This document shows positions 8,826 through 17,420 of a stretch of 36,719 bases of DNA, one piece after another. Under the pieces are notes generated by a model, which searched no databases, was not told the DNA's origin, and saw only the letters and a list, made by a program, of their open reading frames with translations. Every line of letters starts with the position of its first letter. Position 1 is the stretch's first letter. Made by a program: the position numbers and the translations under genes. The DNA is from Crocinitomicaceae bacterium (GTDB lineage Bacteria; Bacteroidota; Bacteroidia; Flavobacteriales_D; Crocinitomicaceae), in NCBI GenBank assembly GCA_023254905.1, contig JALRKF010000031.1, positions 1 through 36,719 on the forward strand, given 5' to 3'.

Positions 8826-10244
8826 TTAAATTGTGGATTCAACTTTTTTATAGCCAAAAAGTTCATAGAACTTAATTGCTTTCACAACAACCTCTGGAAC
8901 ATCTTCCTCCCAGCTTGAGGCTCCTGCACGAATTTTCTCTAAAACATCGTCAGACATTATTCCAAGTAAACTCGGATTGTAGTTGTTGAATCCTTCTAAT
9001 TTATTCACATCCATCAAGTACTGCAATAACCCTTTCAGATGCTTTGCAGGTTGGAAATTCTCTAGTGAGTATAACTCGCCTGTCTCCACATCATTTGCCG
9101 GATAAACATAAAGTTTAACATTGCTTCCAAAGCCTCTTCCAAATGCTTCTAGTAAGCCCCCTCGAAGATTGTCATAGTAACGCTCGTCAAAAATAGTTTG
9201 CAGATTATAAATCCCCACGATGATTCCCATTTTATGCCCTCTTCCTATGGAACAAAGGTAATCAGCCATTTTATAATGCTTCAGATAATTGGACACCATC
9301 ACCGTGTATCCTAGTGTACTTAATAATTCCGCTCGATCAACAAAATCCTTATCCGATATTCTCCCATCCGCTGTTAAATCTTTGAGGGTTAACTCCACAA
9401 CCAGTCGTACATTTTTCTTGTCGATACCTTCTTCGCTTAAAAATTGTTCCTTACCGCGCTCCATCATATCGATATGGACCTTTGTTACTGGTCTGAATCT
9501 TCCTCGGACAAGAAGAATATTCTTTTTGTAGAGAGCAGTTGCTGGCTGCAATACATTTCCACTCAGCCCAAACATAGTTGCATCGGTTATTCCTCTTTTG
9601 ACGAGATTTAATGCAATAATTCTGTTGTCTACATCCTCAAATTGTGGTCCCGAAATACGCAGCATGTCAATTTCCATTCTCTCTCTTGGCAAACGATGAA
9701 CAAGATTATCAAGGAATTCATCAAGATCATCATTATGGAAATAAGACGCATAAATCAGATTCACTCCTAATATACCTAAAGCCTCTTGCTGCGCTTTATG
9801 GCTGTTATCATGCATTTTGATATGAAGAATCACATCATTTGGTTCAGCTCCAATCTCTAGTTGAAAGCGAAGACCAACCCACCCATGACCTTGATTTGTT
9901 TTATGATAATTAAGAGCTTCCACCGTGTTACAGAAGGCGAAAAGTCGTGCTTCCTTAGACTTCTTCGGAAGAAGTTCCATCTTTTCTCTATACTCAGTTT
10001 CTAGCATCGTAACAAGACGCTCCTCACAGACATAACGAGAGGCCTCACCGTACATACTATCCGAAATTTTCATGTCATAAGCTGACTGGGTATGTGCAAT
10101 TGTACCAGAACTACCACCAGCTTTGAAAAAATTCGCCGCAACCTCTTGACCTGCACCAATCTCAGCAAAACAACCATAAATATCATTTGTTAAGTTGATT
10201 TTTAATGCCTTCTCCTCCGTTGTTAATCTTCTTTCATCTATCAT
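8826..10244 (-). CDS. Conserved protein of uncertain function with a degenerate nucleotidyltransferase-like motif
   Basis: Long uninterrupted ORF, 3 nt upstream of the WYL gene; RGRFRPVTKVHIDMM resembles GRFxPxHxGH. Confidence 0.6.
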   Translation of the reverse strand: MIDERRLTTEEKALKINLTNDIYGCFAEIGAGQEVAANFFKAGGSSGTIAHTQSAYDMKISDSMYGEASRYVCEERLVTMLETEYREKMELLPKKSKEARLFAFCNTVEALNYHKTNQGHGWVGLRFQLEIGAEPNDVILHIKMHDNSHKAQQEALGILGVNLIYASYFHNDDLDEFLDNLVHRLPRERMEIDMLRISGPQFEDVDNRIIALNLVKRGITDATMFGLSGNVLQPATALYKKNILLVRGRFRPVTKVHIDMMERGKEQFLSEEGIDKKNVRLVVELTLKDLTADGRISDKDFVDRAELLSTLGYTVMVSNYLKHYKMADYLCSIGRGHKMGIIVGIYNLQTIFDERYYDNLRGGLLEAFGRGFGSNVKLYVYPANDVETGELYSLENFQPAKHLKGLLQYLMDVNKLEGFNNYNPSLLGIMSDDVLEKIRAGASSWEEDVPEVVVKAIKFYELFGYKKVESTI

Positions 10245-10279
10245 GATAATTTGTCTATGACTTTAAAATAACTAAAAAA

Positions 10280-11356
10280 TTATTCATCGGGGTCACTAAA
10301 GTCAGGATTATTGATGAATCCTTCATCACTTAATGTCAATAAGAATTTCTTGAGTAACGACTTTTCCAATGCGTCCAATTGAACACCGCCCTGAAAGGCA
10401 AATTCAATCAGTGGATCCAAAGTTGATGACTGCTGTATTCCAAATGAGTAATGGTCGATAACTTCGTCTAGCGTGCTGAATCTACCGTCATGCATGTAGG
10501 GTGCGGTGTAAGCAATATTTCGTAGTGTCGGGATTTTAAACTTCCCTTCATCAAAAGTACTTCCTGTTATTTCCGCCCTGCCGAGATCCGTAAATGTTGC
10601 ATCAAGACCATTATTGCTGAAGCCGTCAATGCGCATCATTGTCCCCTTATGACAGTGTAAACAATCTGCACCATTTAGACTTTTGAACAGATCATATCCT
10701 GCCCACTCGTCTATTGTAACGTTATTTAATATTTGTTGATCTGTGGACGATAATGAAATCCCGTTCTCATATTTATACATCACATCATATTTAGATGTGC
10801 CCGAGATCATTGTCCTTAAAAATTGTGCAATCGCTTTAGTAACTTTGATAGAGTCTATTCCTTCCTCTCCAAAAGCCTTGTAAAAGAGGTTACGGTAGAT
10901 GAGTTTAGATGAAAGCTTCTCTGTTGCATTCGGCCAAGTTTCATGCATTTCAATAGGATTCGTGATCGGATCCAATATTTGTTCTTCCAATGTTATAGCC
11001 CGACCGTCCCAAAAATAATTTTGTGCCCAACCAAGATTGATCAATGCCATGGAATTTCTGTTTCCCTGAATACCGTCGATACCAGTGCTGTACTGTTCTG
11101 GATCTGAAAATGCAGCGTTCGGAGAATGACATGACGCACATGACATTGAATTATCACCACTGAGTAATTCTTCGTAAAATAATTTTCTTCCCAGCTCCAC
11201 ACCCTCTACAGTCATCGGATTATCCTCGGGAATGATCATTTGAGGGAAATGCGATGGGATATCCAATTCGTAAGGTGTAGCGACATATGATACCTTATCT
11301 TTTCTGCAAGAAAGAGACAACATTAATATCAAAAGTGTCACTGCAAATAACCTCAT
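10280..11356 (-). CDS. Dihaem cytochrome c peroxidase / MauG-MbnH family lipoprotein
   Basis: Two CxxCH motifs (CASCH, CLHCH), PYMHDGRFSTLDEVIDHY, lipobox LSLSC. Confidence 0.9.
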   Translation of the reverse strand: MRLFAVTLLILMLSLSCRKDKVSYVATPYELDIPSHFPQMIIPEDNPMTVEGVELGRKLFYEELLSGDNSMSCASCHSPNAAFSDPEQYSTGIDGIQGNRNSMALINLGWAQNYFWDGRAITLEEQILDPITNPIEMHETWPNATEKLSSKLIYRNLFYKAFGEEGIDSIKVTKAIAQFLRTMISGTSKYDVMYKYENGISLSSTDQQILNNVTIDEWAGYDLFKSLNGADCLHCHKGTMMRIDGFSNNGLDATFTDLGRAEITGSTFDEGKFKIPTLRNIAYTAPYMHDGRFSTLDEVIDHYSFGIQQSSTLDPLIEFAFQGGVQLDALEKSLLKKFLLTLSDEGFINNPDFSDPDE

Positions 11357-12105
11357 CAGTAGGTGCTTATAGCGGATTTAAAAAGCTGCATTATCTTTAA
11401 GGAAAGTGGCGCTTGATTAGGTGCTGAGTGCGATGTATGTTCAGTTCTTAAGTCAATGGACTGATTGCCATCATTGAGAAACTTCTCCATGTCCAACTTA
11501 AGGTCCAGCTGATATTCATTTTCAGCAATTAGATTCCACTGTAAGTTGTTTAAGCTAATGTCTTGAAGATTTACATCTCCTCCTACATGAAAGACAACAT
11601 TATGGTCGTAATTCTCAATTGTATCTGGAATAGTATCAACTCTTGCTTCAACTTTCACAAAAATATAACCGGGATTCCAATCCCAATGCATGTCATTAGC
11701 ATTTATAATATTTAGATCACTATTGGTTGGGAATAAGGTGGGGTCACTATGATTTAAATCACTTCGGACGCCTAAATTAAAGTTTAGCGAATCAAATGCT
11801 GCGGGATCTCCTGGTGTTCTAAAAACATCAACTCCCTTGGCTCTGTAATCAAATAATCCAGCATCGATAAGCAAATTTTCGTAACTCCTAATATCCTCCA
11901 AGAAGCATTTCAATTCTGTAAATTGTATCAGATATCCTTCTGAAGATGTTACTGTCTGATCAAGAAATAATTCCTGTCCATTAAATTCTGGATTAATTGT
12001 CATCGACAAATATTTCTCCTGAGGAGTTGGACAATTCTCAACTGAATCATCTTTGCATGATATTAACGATAACACAACGATCAGCGCATAAAAATATCTT
12101 AACAT
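11356..12105 (-). CDS. MbnP-like lipoprotein, partner of the dihaem peroxidase
   Basis: Lipobox LISC; motif NDMHWDWNPGYIFVKVEA; 1-nt stop/start overlap with the dihaem gene; ATG 12105 preferred to TTG 12114. Confidence 0.78.
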   Translation of the reverse strand: MLRYFYALIVVLSLISCKDDSVENCPTPQEKYLSMTINPEFNGQELFLDQTVTSSEGYLIQFTELKCFLEDIRSYENLLIDAGLFDYRAKGVDVFRTPGDPAAFDSLNFNLGVRSDLNHSDPTLFPTNSDLNIINANDMHWDWNPGYIFVKVEARVDTIPDTIENYDHNVVFHVGGDVNLQDISLNNLQWNLIAENEYQLDLKLDMEKFLNDGNQSIDLRTEHTSHSAPNQAPLSLKIMQLFKSAISTY

Positions 12106-12111
12106 AATTAT

Positions 12112-12119
12112 CAAATTTA
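12112..12119 (-). promoter_or_regulatory. Putative -7 element TAAATTTG, 6 nt before the MbnP ATG
   Basis: Minus strand TAAATTTGATAATTATG; no clean -33 TTG at the usual spacing. Confidence 0.4.
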
Positions 12120-12176
12120 CTACAATAGGAAGTGATTACCTAACTAATTCAGTCCCTGTTTTGTAACTTTAACTTC

Positions 12177-15100
12177 GTGAAAAATCATTCTGACCCTAAA
12201 CCTCTAAAAATTTTTAATGCCTCTGCAGGTAGCGGTAAAACCTACCGTCTCGTGAGGGAGTACATCAAATTACTGCTGGATGAAGAAAAGAATGATCATC
12301 AATTCGCACACATACTTGCAATGACGTTCACAAATAAAGCGGCGTTGGAAATGAAAGAGCGAATAATCAAAGCCCTTGACGAAATATCGCGATCTAATAA
12401 TGATTCACTATTGGATCAACTCGAGAAGGAAACAGGAAAGAACCCTGACTGGATTACTGCGAAATGTAAGCGAATTCTGACGCAAATACTTCATCGCTAC
12501 GAAGATTTTCATGTAATGACAATTGATAAATTCAACTTGCGTCTGATCAAGACATTCAGCCGAGATCTTGATCTTCCCTCAGAGTTCGAAGTCATCATGA
12601 ATGAACCCGAAATGATTGAGAAGATCGTTGATGAACTCTTCAGTCGATTGGGAAACAAATCTGCAGATAATCTGGATAAACTAATGTTTGCTTATGCAAA
12701 GTCCAATGTTGAGGAAGGAAATAAATGGAATTTTCGTTCGGACCTTATCAAATTTGGCTTAATACTCAACAAGGAGCAAAATCAACCAATGGTTGAGCAG
12801 CTCTTAGAAATGGACTTCTCAAATGATAAACGATCAGAAATCTACTCGACAAAAGTAATATATGACAAAGAATTTGTTGAACTATGCGATAAATTGAAAG
12901 AGGTCATCCATTCAACAGAACTAGATTCTGACCGTTTACCTGGTAAATCAAAAACATACAACCCGATTATTGGGTTATCTCAAGAGACATCATTCAAAAA
13001 AGACAAAAATCTTTTCAGTAAGACGCTTGAAAAAAATTTGGATGTAGAATTAAAATCAGGCCAGTACTTTCCAGATGATGTTAAGAGGGTACTTCATGAA
13101 CTAAATACCTTTTGGGAAGCGCGAATAGCTGAATATGAATTGCTCGATCTTTTTTTGAAGAACTTCTTCAATATGGCTCTCTTGCAATATATCGCTGCTG
13201 AGATTAAGCAAGTCAGAAAAGAAGAGCAAATGATCCGTATTTCTGAGTTTAATCTCTTGATAGCTGAACTTATTCAAAAAGAGAATGTATTATATATCTA
13301 TGAGCGTCTGGGCTCTAAATTCCATCATTTTTTACTAGATGAGTTTCAAGATACCTCTCGGTTACAATGGTTAAATCTCGTTCCATTGGTGCATGACTCT
13401 TTGGGAAATGAGCGAATGAATTTAATTGTGGGTGATCCTAAACAATCTATCTACCGATTTAAAAATGGTGTTGCCGAACAGTTCATAGAACTTCCTGGAG
13501 TCTACAATCCTGAGAGCGACCCTGAACTTGAACTGAGTTCTAATTATTTCAAACAAGTAGGTAAAGTGGAAGAACTCGATTCAAACTGGAGATCAGCCCG
13601 AAATATAGTTGAGTTAAACAATAGCCTATTTAGTGAATTAAAAGATCAACTTTCTGAGAAAACTACTGATTTTTATCAAAGTATCACCCAAAAACCAGTA
13701 TCCAAACACGATGGGAGAATTCACATTCGGTCTTGCGAAGGTAAACAGGAACTCGCTGATATTATCGATATAATTGAGAGTCAAATAAAAGAGTGTACAA
13801 ACGATGGTTACAGACCCAGTGATATCTGTATACTTGGTTACCGAAACAAAGACTGTAATCAATGGGCAATTGAGCTCACAAAAAGGAATTATAAAATAGT
13901 TTCCAGTGATTCACTTTTGATTAAGTCGGATCTCGGAGTTCAATTAACTATTGCCTACTTAAATTGGAGACTTCATCCAAAAGGTCAAAATGAAATGAAG
14001 CGTTTTGCTGAATTGTTCTTTAGAATTAAAGAAGAAACAAATGTGAATCACTTCCTGAGTTATATAGATGAATTACCGAGAAAAAATGGAGAGGGCACTT
14101 TAAGGTTATTTAATCCATCCAGATTTATAAGCGATGTATTTGGTGGACAAGATAATTTCTTCCCTGAATTTGAAGGTTTATATGATCTCATTCAAAAGTT
14201 CTACGCGATTATGAAATGGAATGAGTTAAAGAATCCTTATCTGCATCATTTAGCCGATTTTGCCTTTGCCTTTAGCTCGAAAAAGGGACCAGATATTCAG
14301 TTTTTCCTTGATGAATACGATCGAACGAAGAAAGATAACGCCGTTCAGGTGCCAGAGAGTGAAGATGCAATTGAGGTAATGACAATGCACAAGGCAAAGG
14401 GTTTAGAGTTTCCCATTGTCATTATTCCGACGTTGAACATGAAAATTGATTTGAAGGGAAGCTTCCTAATAGATGTTGACGATTTTATTGTTTATAAAAA
14501 ACCTTCATCAAATGAAACACTTGAACCACTCTTCAATTTCTACAATAAAGAAAAAGATCAGGTTTTTGTTGATGCACTGAATCTATGCTACGTGGCTATG
14601 ACAAGACCTCAAAACAGACTTTACATTTCGAATACTTTCGAAAAAAATAGTTTTGGGGCATTAATCCATGAAAAATTTAAAGTGCTTCCAGATGTAGCTG
14701 AAAATGAAGGAATATTGGAACTGAATTATTATCCAACTGATGAAAAAGTTCCTAAAGACTTTAAAAATGAAAGCAAATTCTATCCAACGGATAACAGGGA
14801 TATACTTTGGTTCCCCGATATCGCATTGCAGGATAGAGAGGATGTTTTTGAGCAAGAATATCTATCAAATGAACAACGTTTTGGTAGGCAATTTCATTTA
14901 TTAATCAGCAGGGTCTCATCAAAAGAAATGGTCGACAAGGAGTTGAAAAATGGAATCCTCAATGGAGAATATGAATATCTTTTCAAAGATGATCTAAGTG
15001 AGAAAGTGAAAGAAGCTCTTGAATTTGAACCTTATCGTCAGATTTTGAAAAACGCCAAGGAGACATTAGAGGAGCAATCATTTATTGTCGAAAATGGTGA

Positions 15101-15302
15101 GGAGCTCAGACCAGACAAAGTTATTCTGAAAGATCAGGAAACCATACTGATTGATTTCAAAACTGGTATTCCTAATCAACGCGATGAAAGGCAAGTAGCA
15201 AAATACAAGACAACATTGGAGTCAATAGGATATCCGAACGTTAGAAGCTATCTCTATTACATAAGAGATGAAGCCAAAGATCTTCGGATAATCAATGCTT
15301 AA
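12177..15302 (+). CDS. AddA/RecB-like UvrD-family helicase-exonuclease
   Basis: Walker A NASAGSGKTYRLV, LLDEFQDTSRLQW, GDPKQSIYRFKNG, VMTMHKAKGLEFPIVIIP; C-terminal nuclease LRPDKVILKDQETILIDFKTG...QVAKYKTTL; GTG start. Confidence 0.88.
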   Translation: MKNHSDPKPLKIFNASAGSGKTYRLVREYIKLLLDEEKNDHQFAHILAMTFTNKAALEMKERIIKALDEISRSNNDSLLDQLEKETGKNPDWITAKCKRILTQILHRYEDFHVMTIDKFNLRLIKTFSRDLDLPSEFEVIMNEPEMIEKIVDELFSRLGNKSADNLDKLMFAYAKSNVEEGNKWNFRSDLIKFGLILNKEQNQPMVEQLLEMDFSNDKRSEIYSTKVIYDKEFVELCDKLKEVIHSTELDSDRLPGKSKTYNPIIGLSQETSFKKDKNLFSKTLEKNLDVELKSGQYFPDDVKRVLHELNTFWEARIAEYELLDLFLKNFFNMALLQYIAAEIKQVRKEEQMIRISEFNLLIAELIQKENVLYIYERLGSKFHHFLLDEFQDTSRLQWLNLVPLVHDSLGNERMNLIVGDPKQSIYRFKNGVAEQFIELPGVYNPESDPELELSSNYFKQVGKVEELDSNWRSARNIVELNNSLFSELKDQLSEKTTDFYQSITQKPVSKHDGRIHIRSCEGKQELADIIDIIESQIKECTNDGYRPSDICILGYRNKDCNQWAIELTKRNYKIVSSDSLLIKSDLGVQLTIAYLNWRLHPKGQNEMKRFAELFFRIKEETNVNHFLSYIDELPRKNGEGTLRLFNPSRFISDVFGGQDNFFPEFEGLYDLIQKFYAIMKWNELKNPYLHHLADFAFAFSSKKGPDIQFFLDEYDRTKKDNAVQVPESEDAIEVMTMHKAKGLEFPIVIIPTLNMKIDLKGSFLIDVDDFIVYKKPSSNETLEPLFNFYNKEKDQVFVDALNLCYVAMTRPQNRLYISNTFEKNSFGALIHEKFKVLPDVAENEGILELNYYPTDEKVPKDFKNESKFYPTDNRDILWFPDIALQDREDVFEQEYLSNEQRFGRQFHLLISRVSSKEMVDKELKNGILNGEYEYLFKDDLSEKVKEALEFEPYRQILKNAKETLEEQSFIVENGEELRPDKVILKDQETILIDFKTGIPNQRDERQVAKYKTTLESIGYPNVRSYLYYIRDEAKDLRIINA

Positions 15303-17304
15303 TCTTCACGTTAGAAAATACTAACGAAATCAAATCATCATCCACAAATTCTGGAACAGTAACTCGTAATTTCGGCTCTACATCCATCGCTCGTTTAATG
15401 GCGAATATTGCACCTTCGTTGCGTGCCCAATTTCTTCTTGAGATACCATTATTAACATCCCAATGTAGCATCATTGTTAATCTTCTTTCGGCTTCTTTTG
15501 ATCCATCTAATAACATTCCAAATCCTCCATTCATAACCTCTCCCCAGCCGACACCTCCTCCATTATGGATAGATACCCATGTAGCACCTCGGAAACTATC
15601 GCCAATCACATTTTGTATCGCCATATCCGCTGTGAATCTTGATCCATCATAAATATTGGATGTCTCTCTGTAAGGTGAGTCTGTTCCGGAAACATCGTGA
15701 TGGTCTCTACCTAAAACAACTGGACCTATCTCATTTCTTGCAATCGCATCATTGAATGCTCGAGCGATCTTCATTCTACCCTCCGCATCTGCATAAAGAA
15801 TTCTTGCCTGTGAACCGACTACAAGTTTGTTTTCCTGCGCTCCTTTAATCCACTGAATATTGTCAGCCATTTGTTGTTGGATCTCATTTGGACTATTTTT
15901 CATGATCTCCTCAAGTATTTCACAAGCGATATTATCCGTTCTCAGAAGATCCTCAGGTTTTCCTGATGCACATACCCAACGGAATGGTCCGAAGCCATAA
16001 TCGAAACACATAGGTCCCATGATATCCTGAACGTATGATGGGTACCTGAAATCGATTCCATTTTCTGCCATAATATCAGCTCCTGCTCTCGAGCACTCTA
16101 ATAAGAAAGCATTTCCATAATCGAAGAAGTAAGTTCCTTTTGCTGTATGTTTATTTACAGCCATTGCGTGACGTCTCAGTGATTCCTGCACCTTTTTCTT
16201 GTATAGTTCAGGATCGGTAGCCATCATCTCATTTGCCTTTTCAAATGAAAGCCCAACAGGATAGTATCCCCCAGCCCAAGGATTGTGCAGTGAAGTTTGA
16301 TCTGATCCCAAATCGATATGAAGATTCTCCTCATCAAATTTCTCCCAAACATCAACTACATTACCTAGGTAAGCGATCGAAACTACCTCTTTATTTATTT
16401 GAGCTTCTTTGACTCTTGCAACTAATTTTTCTGAATCTTCAATAATCTCATGGACCCATCCCTGATCATGCCTAATCTTGGTGATTTTTGGATTTACTTC
16501 TGCACAAACTGTTATGCAACCTGCAATTGAACCAGCTTTTGGTTGCGCTCCGCTCATTCCGCCAAGACCAGAGGTCACAAATAGGTTTCCTTTGGGCTCC
16601 TTATTGATCTTTCTAAATCCGTTTAATACGGTGATTGTTGTTCCATGAACGATCCCTTGTGGTCCAATGTACATATAGGATCCAGCCGTCATTTGACCGT
16701 ATTGCGTTACACCAAGAGCATTAAATTTTTCCCAATCGTCCTGCTTGGAATAATTTGGGATCATCATACCATTAGTTACAACTACTCTTGGAGCGTCTTT
16801 ATGAGATGGAAATAGCCCCATTGGATGCCCAGAATACATTACTAGTGTTTGATCGTCTGTCATTTCTGCCAGATACTTCATTGTTAATCGGTATTGAATC
16901 CAGTTTTGAAAAACTGCTCCGTTTCCACCATAGGTGATCAATTCATGTGGATGCTGTGCCACGGCGTAATCCAAATTATTTTGGATCATCAACATGATTG
17001 CTTTGGCTTGTAAGGATCTTCCTGGATACTCATCAATCGAGCGTGCATACATTTTATAGCTAGGACGGTATCGATGCATATAGATACGACCAAATGAACA
17101 CAATTCATCAAGAAAATCGGCAGCAAGTTCTTTATGTTGCTCTTTTGGGAAATACCTCAATGCATTTCTAAGGGCCAACATTTTCTCATCCTGAGTTAGG
17201 ATATCCTTTCTTCTTGGTGCATGATTAATATCCTCCTGCCACTCATGTTTCGGTGGAATTATGCTTGGGACTCCCTCCAAAATTTCTCGGTGAAATTCAT
17301 TCAT
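15292..17304 (-). CDS. hutU: Urocanate hydratase (long form)
   Basis: TSGLGGMSGAQPKAG, DQTSLHNPWAGGYYPVGLSF, GRDHHDVSGTDSPYRETS, HNGGGVGWGEVMNGGFG. Confidence 0.95.
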   Translation of the reverse strand: MNEFHREILEGVPSIIPPKHEWQEDINHAPRRKDILTQDEKMLALRNALRYFPKEQHKELAADFLDELCSFGRIYMHRYRPSYKMYARSIDEYPGRSLQAKAIMLMIQNNLDYAVAQHPHELITYGGNGAVFQNWIQYRLTMKYLAEMTDDQTLVMYSGHPMGLFPSHKDAPRVVVTNGMMIPNYSKQDDWEKFNALGVTQYGQMTAGSYMYIGPQGIVHGTTITVLNGFRKINKEPKGNLFVTSGLGGMSGAQPKAGSIAGCITVCAEVNPKITKIRHDQGWVHEIIEDSEKLVARVKEAQINKEVVSIAYLGNVVDVWEKFDEENLHIDLGSDQTSLHNPWAGGYYPVGLSFEKANEMMATDPELYKKKVQESLRRHAMAVNKHTAKGTYFFDYGNAFLLECSRAGADIMAENGIDFRYPSYVQDIMGPMCFDYGFGPFRWVCASGKPEDLLRTDNIACEILEEIMKNSPNEIQQQMADNIQWIKGAQENKLVVGSQARILYADAEGRMKIARAFNDAIARNEIGPVVLGRDHHDVSGTDSPYRETSNIYDGSRFTADMAIQNVIGDSFRGATWVSIHNGGGVGWGEVMNGGFGMLLDGSKEAERRLTMMLHWDVNNGISRRNWARNEGAIFAIKRAMDVEPKLRVTVPEFVDDDLISLVFSNVKIKH

Positions 17305-17324
17305 GATTAATCAGTTTTGTTCAG

Positions 17325-17332
17325 CAAAGATA
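17325..17332 (-). promoter_or_regulatory. Putative hutU -7 element TATCTTTG
   Basis: Minus strand TATCTTTG about 20 nt upstream of hutU ATG; no good -33 TTG seen. Confidence 0.35.
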
Positions 17333-17381
17333 TGGTTTACGAATAAATTGCTGTGAAGCAATGAAACCCAATCTTGAAAAG

Positions 17382-17411
17382 AAAAAATGGCATTACTAAT
17401 GCTTAATGCCA
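17382..17411 (-). terminator. Rho-independent terminator after the CHU_C protein gene
   Basis: Minus strand TGGCATTA AGCATTAG TAATGCCA TTTTTT. Confidence 0.75.
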
Positions 17412-17420
17412 CTAGATTGT

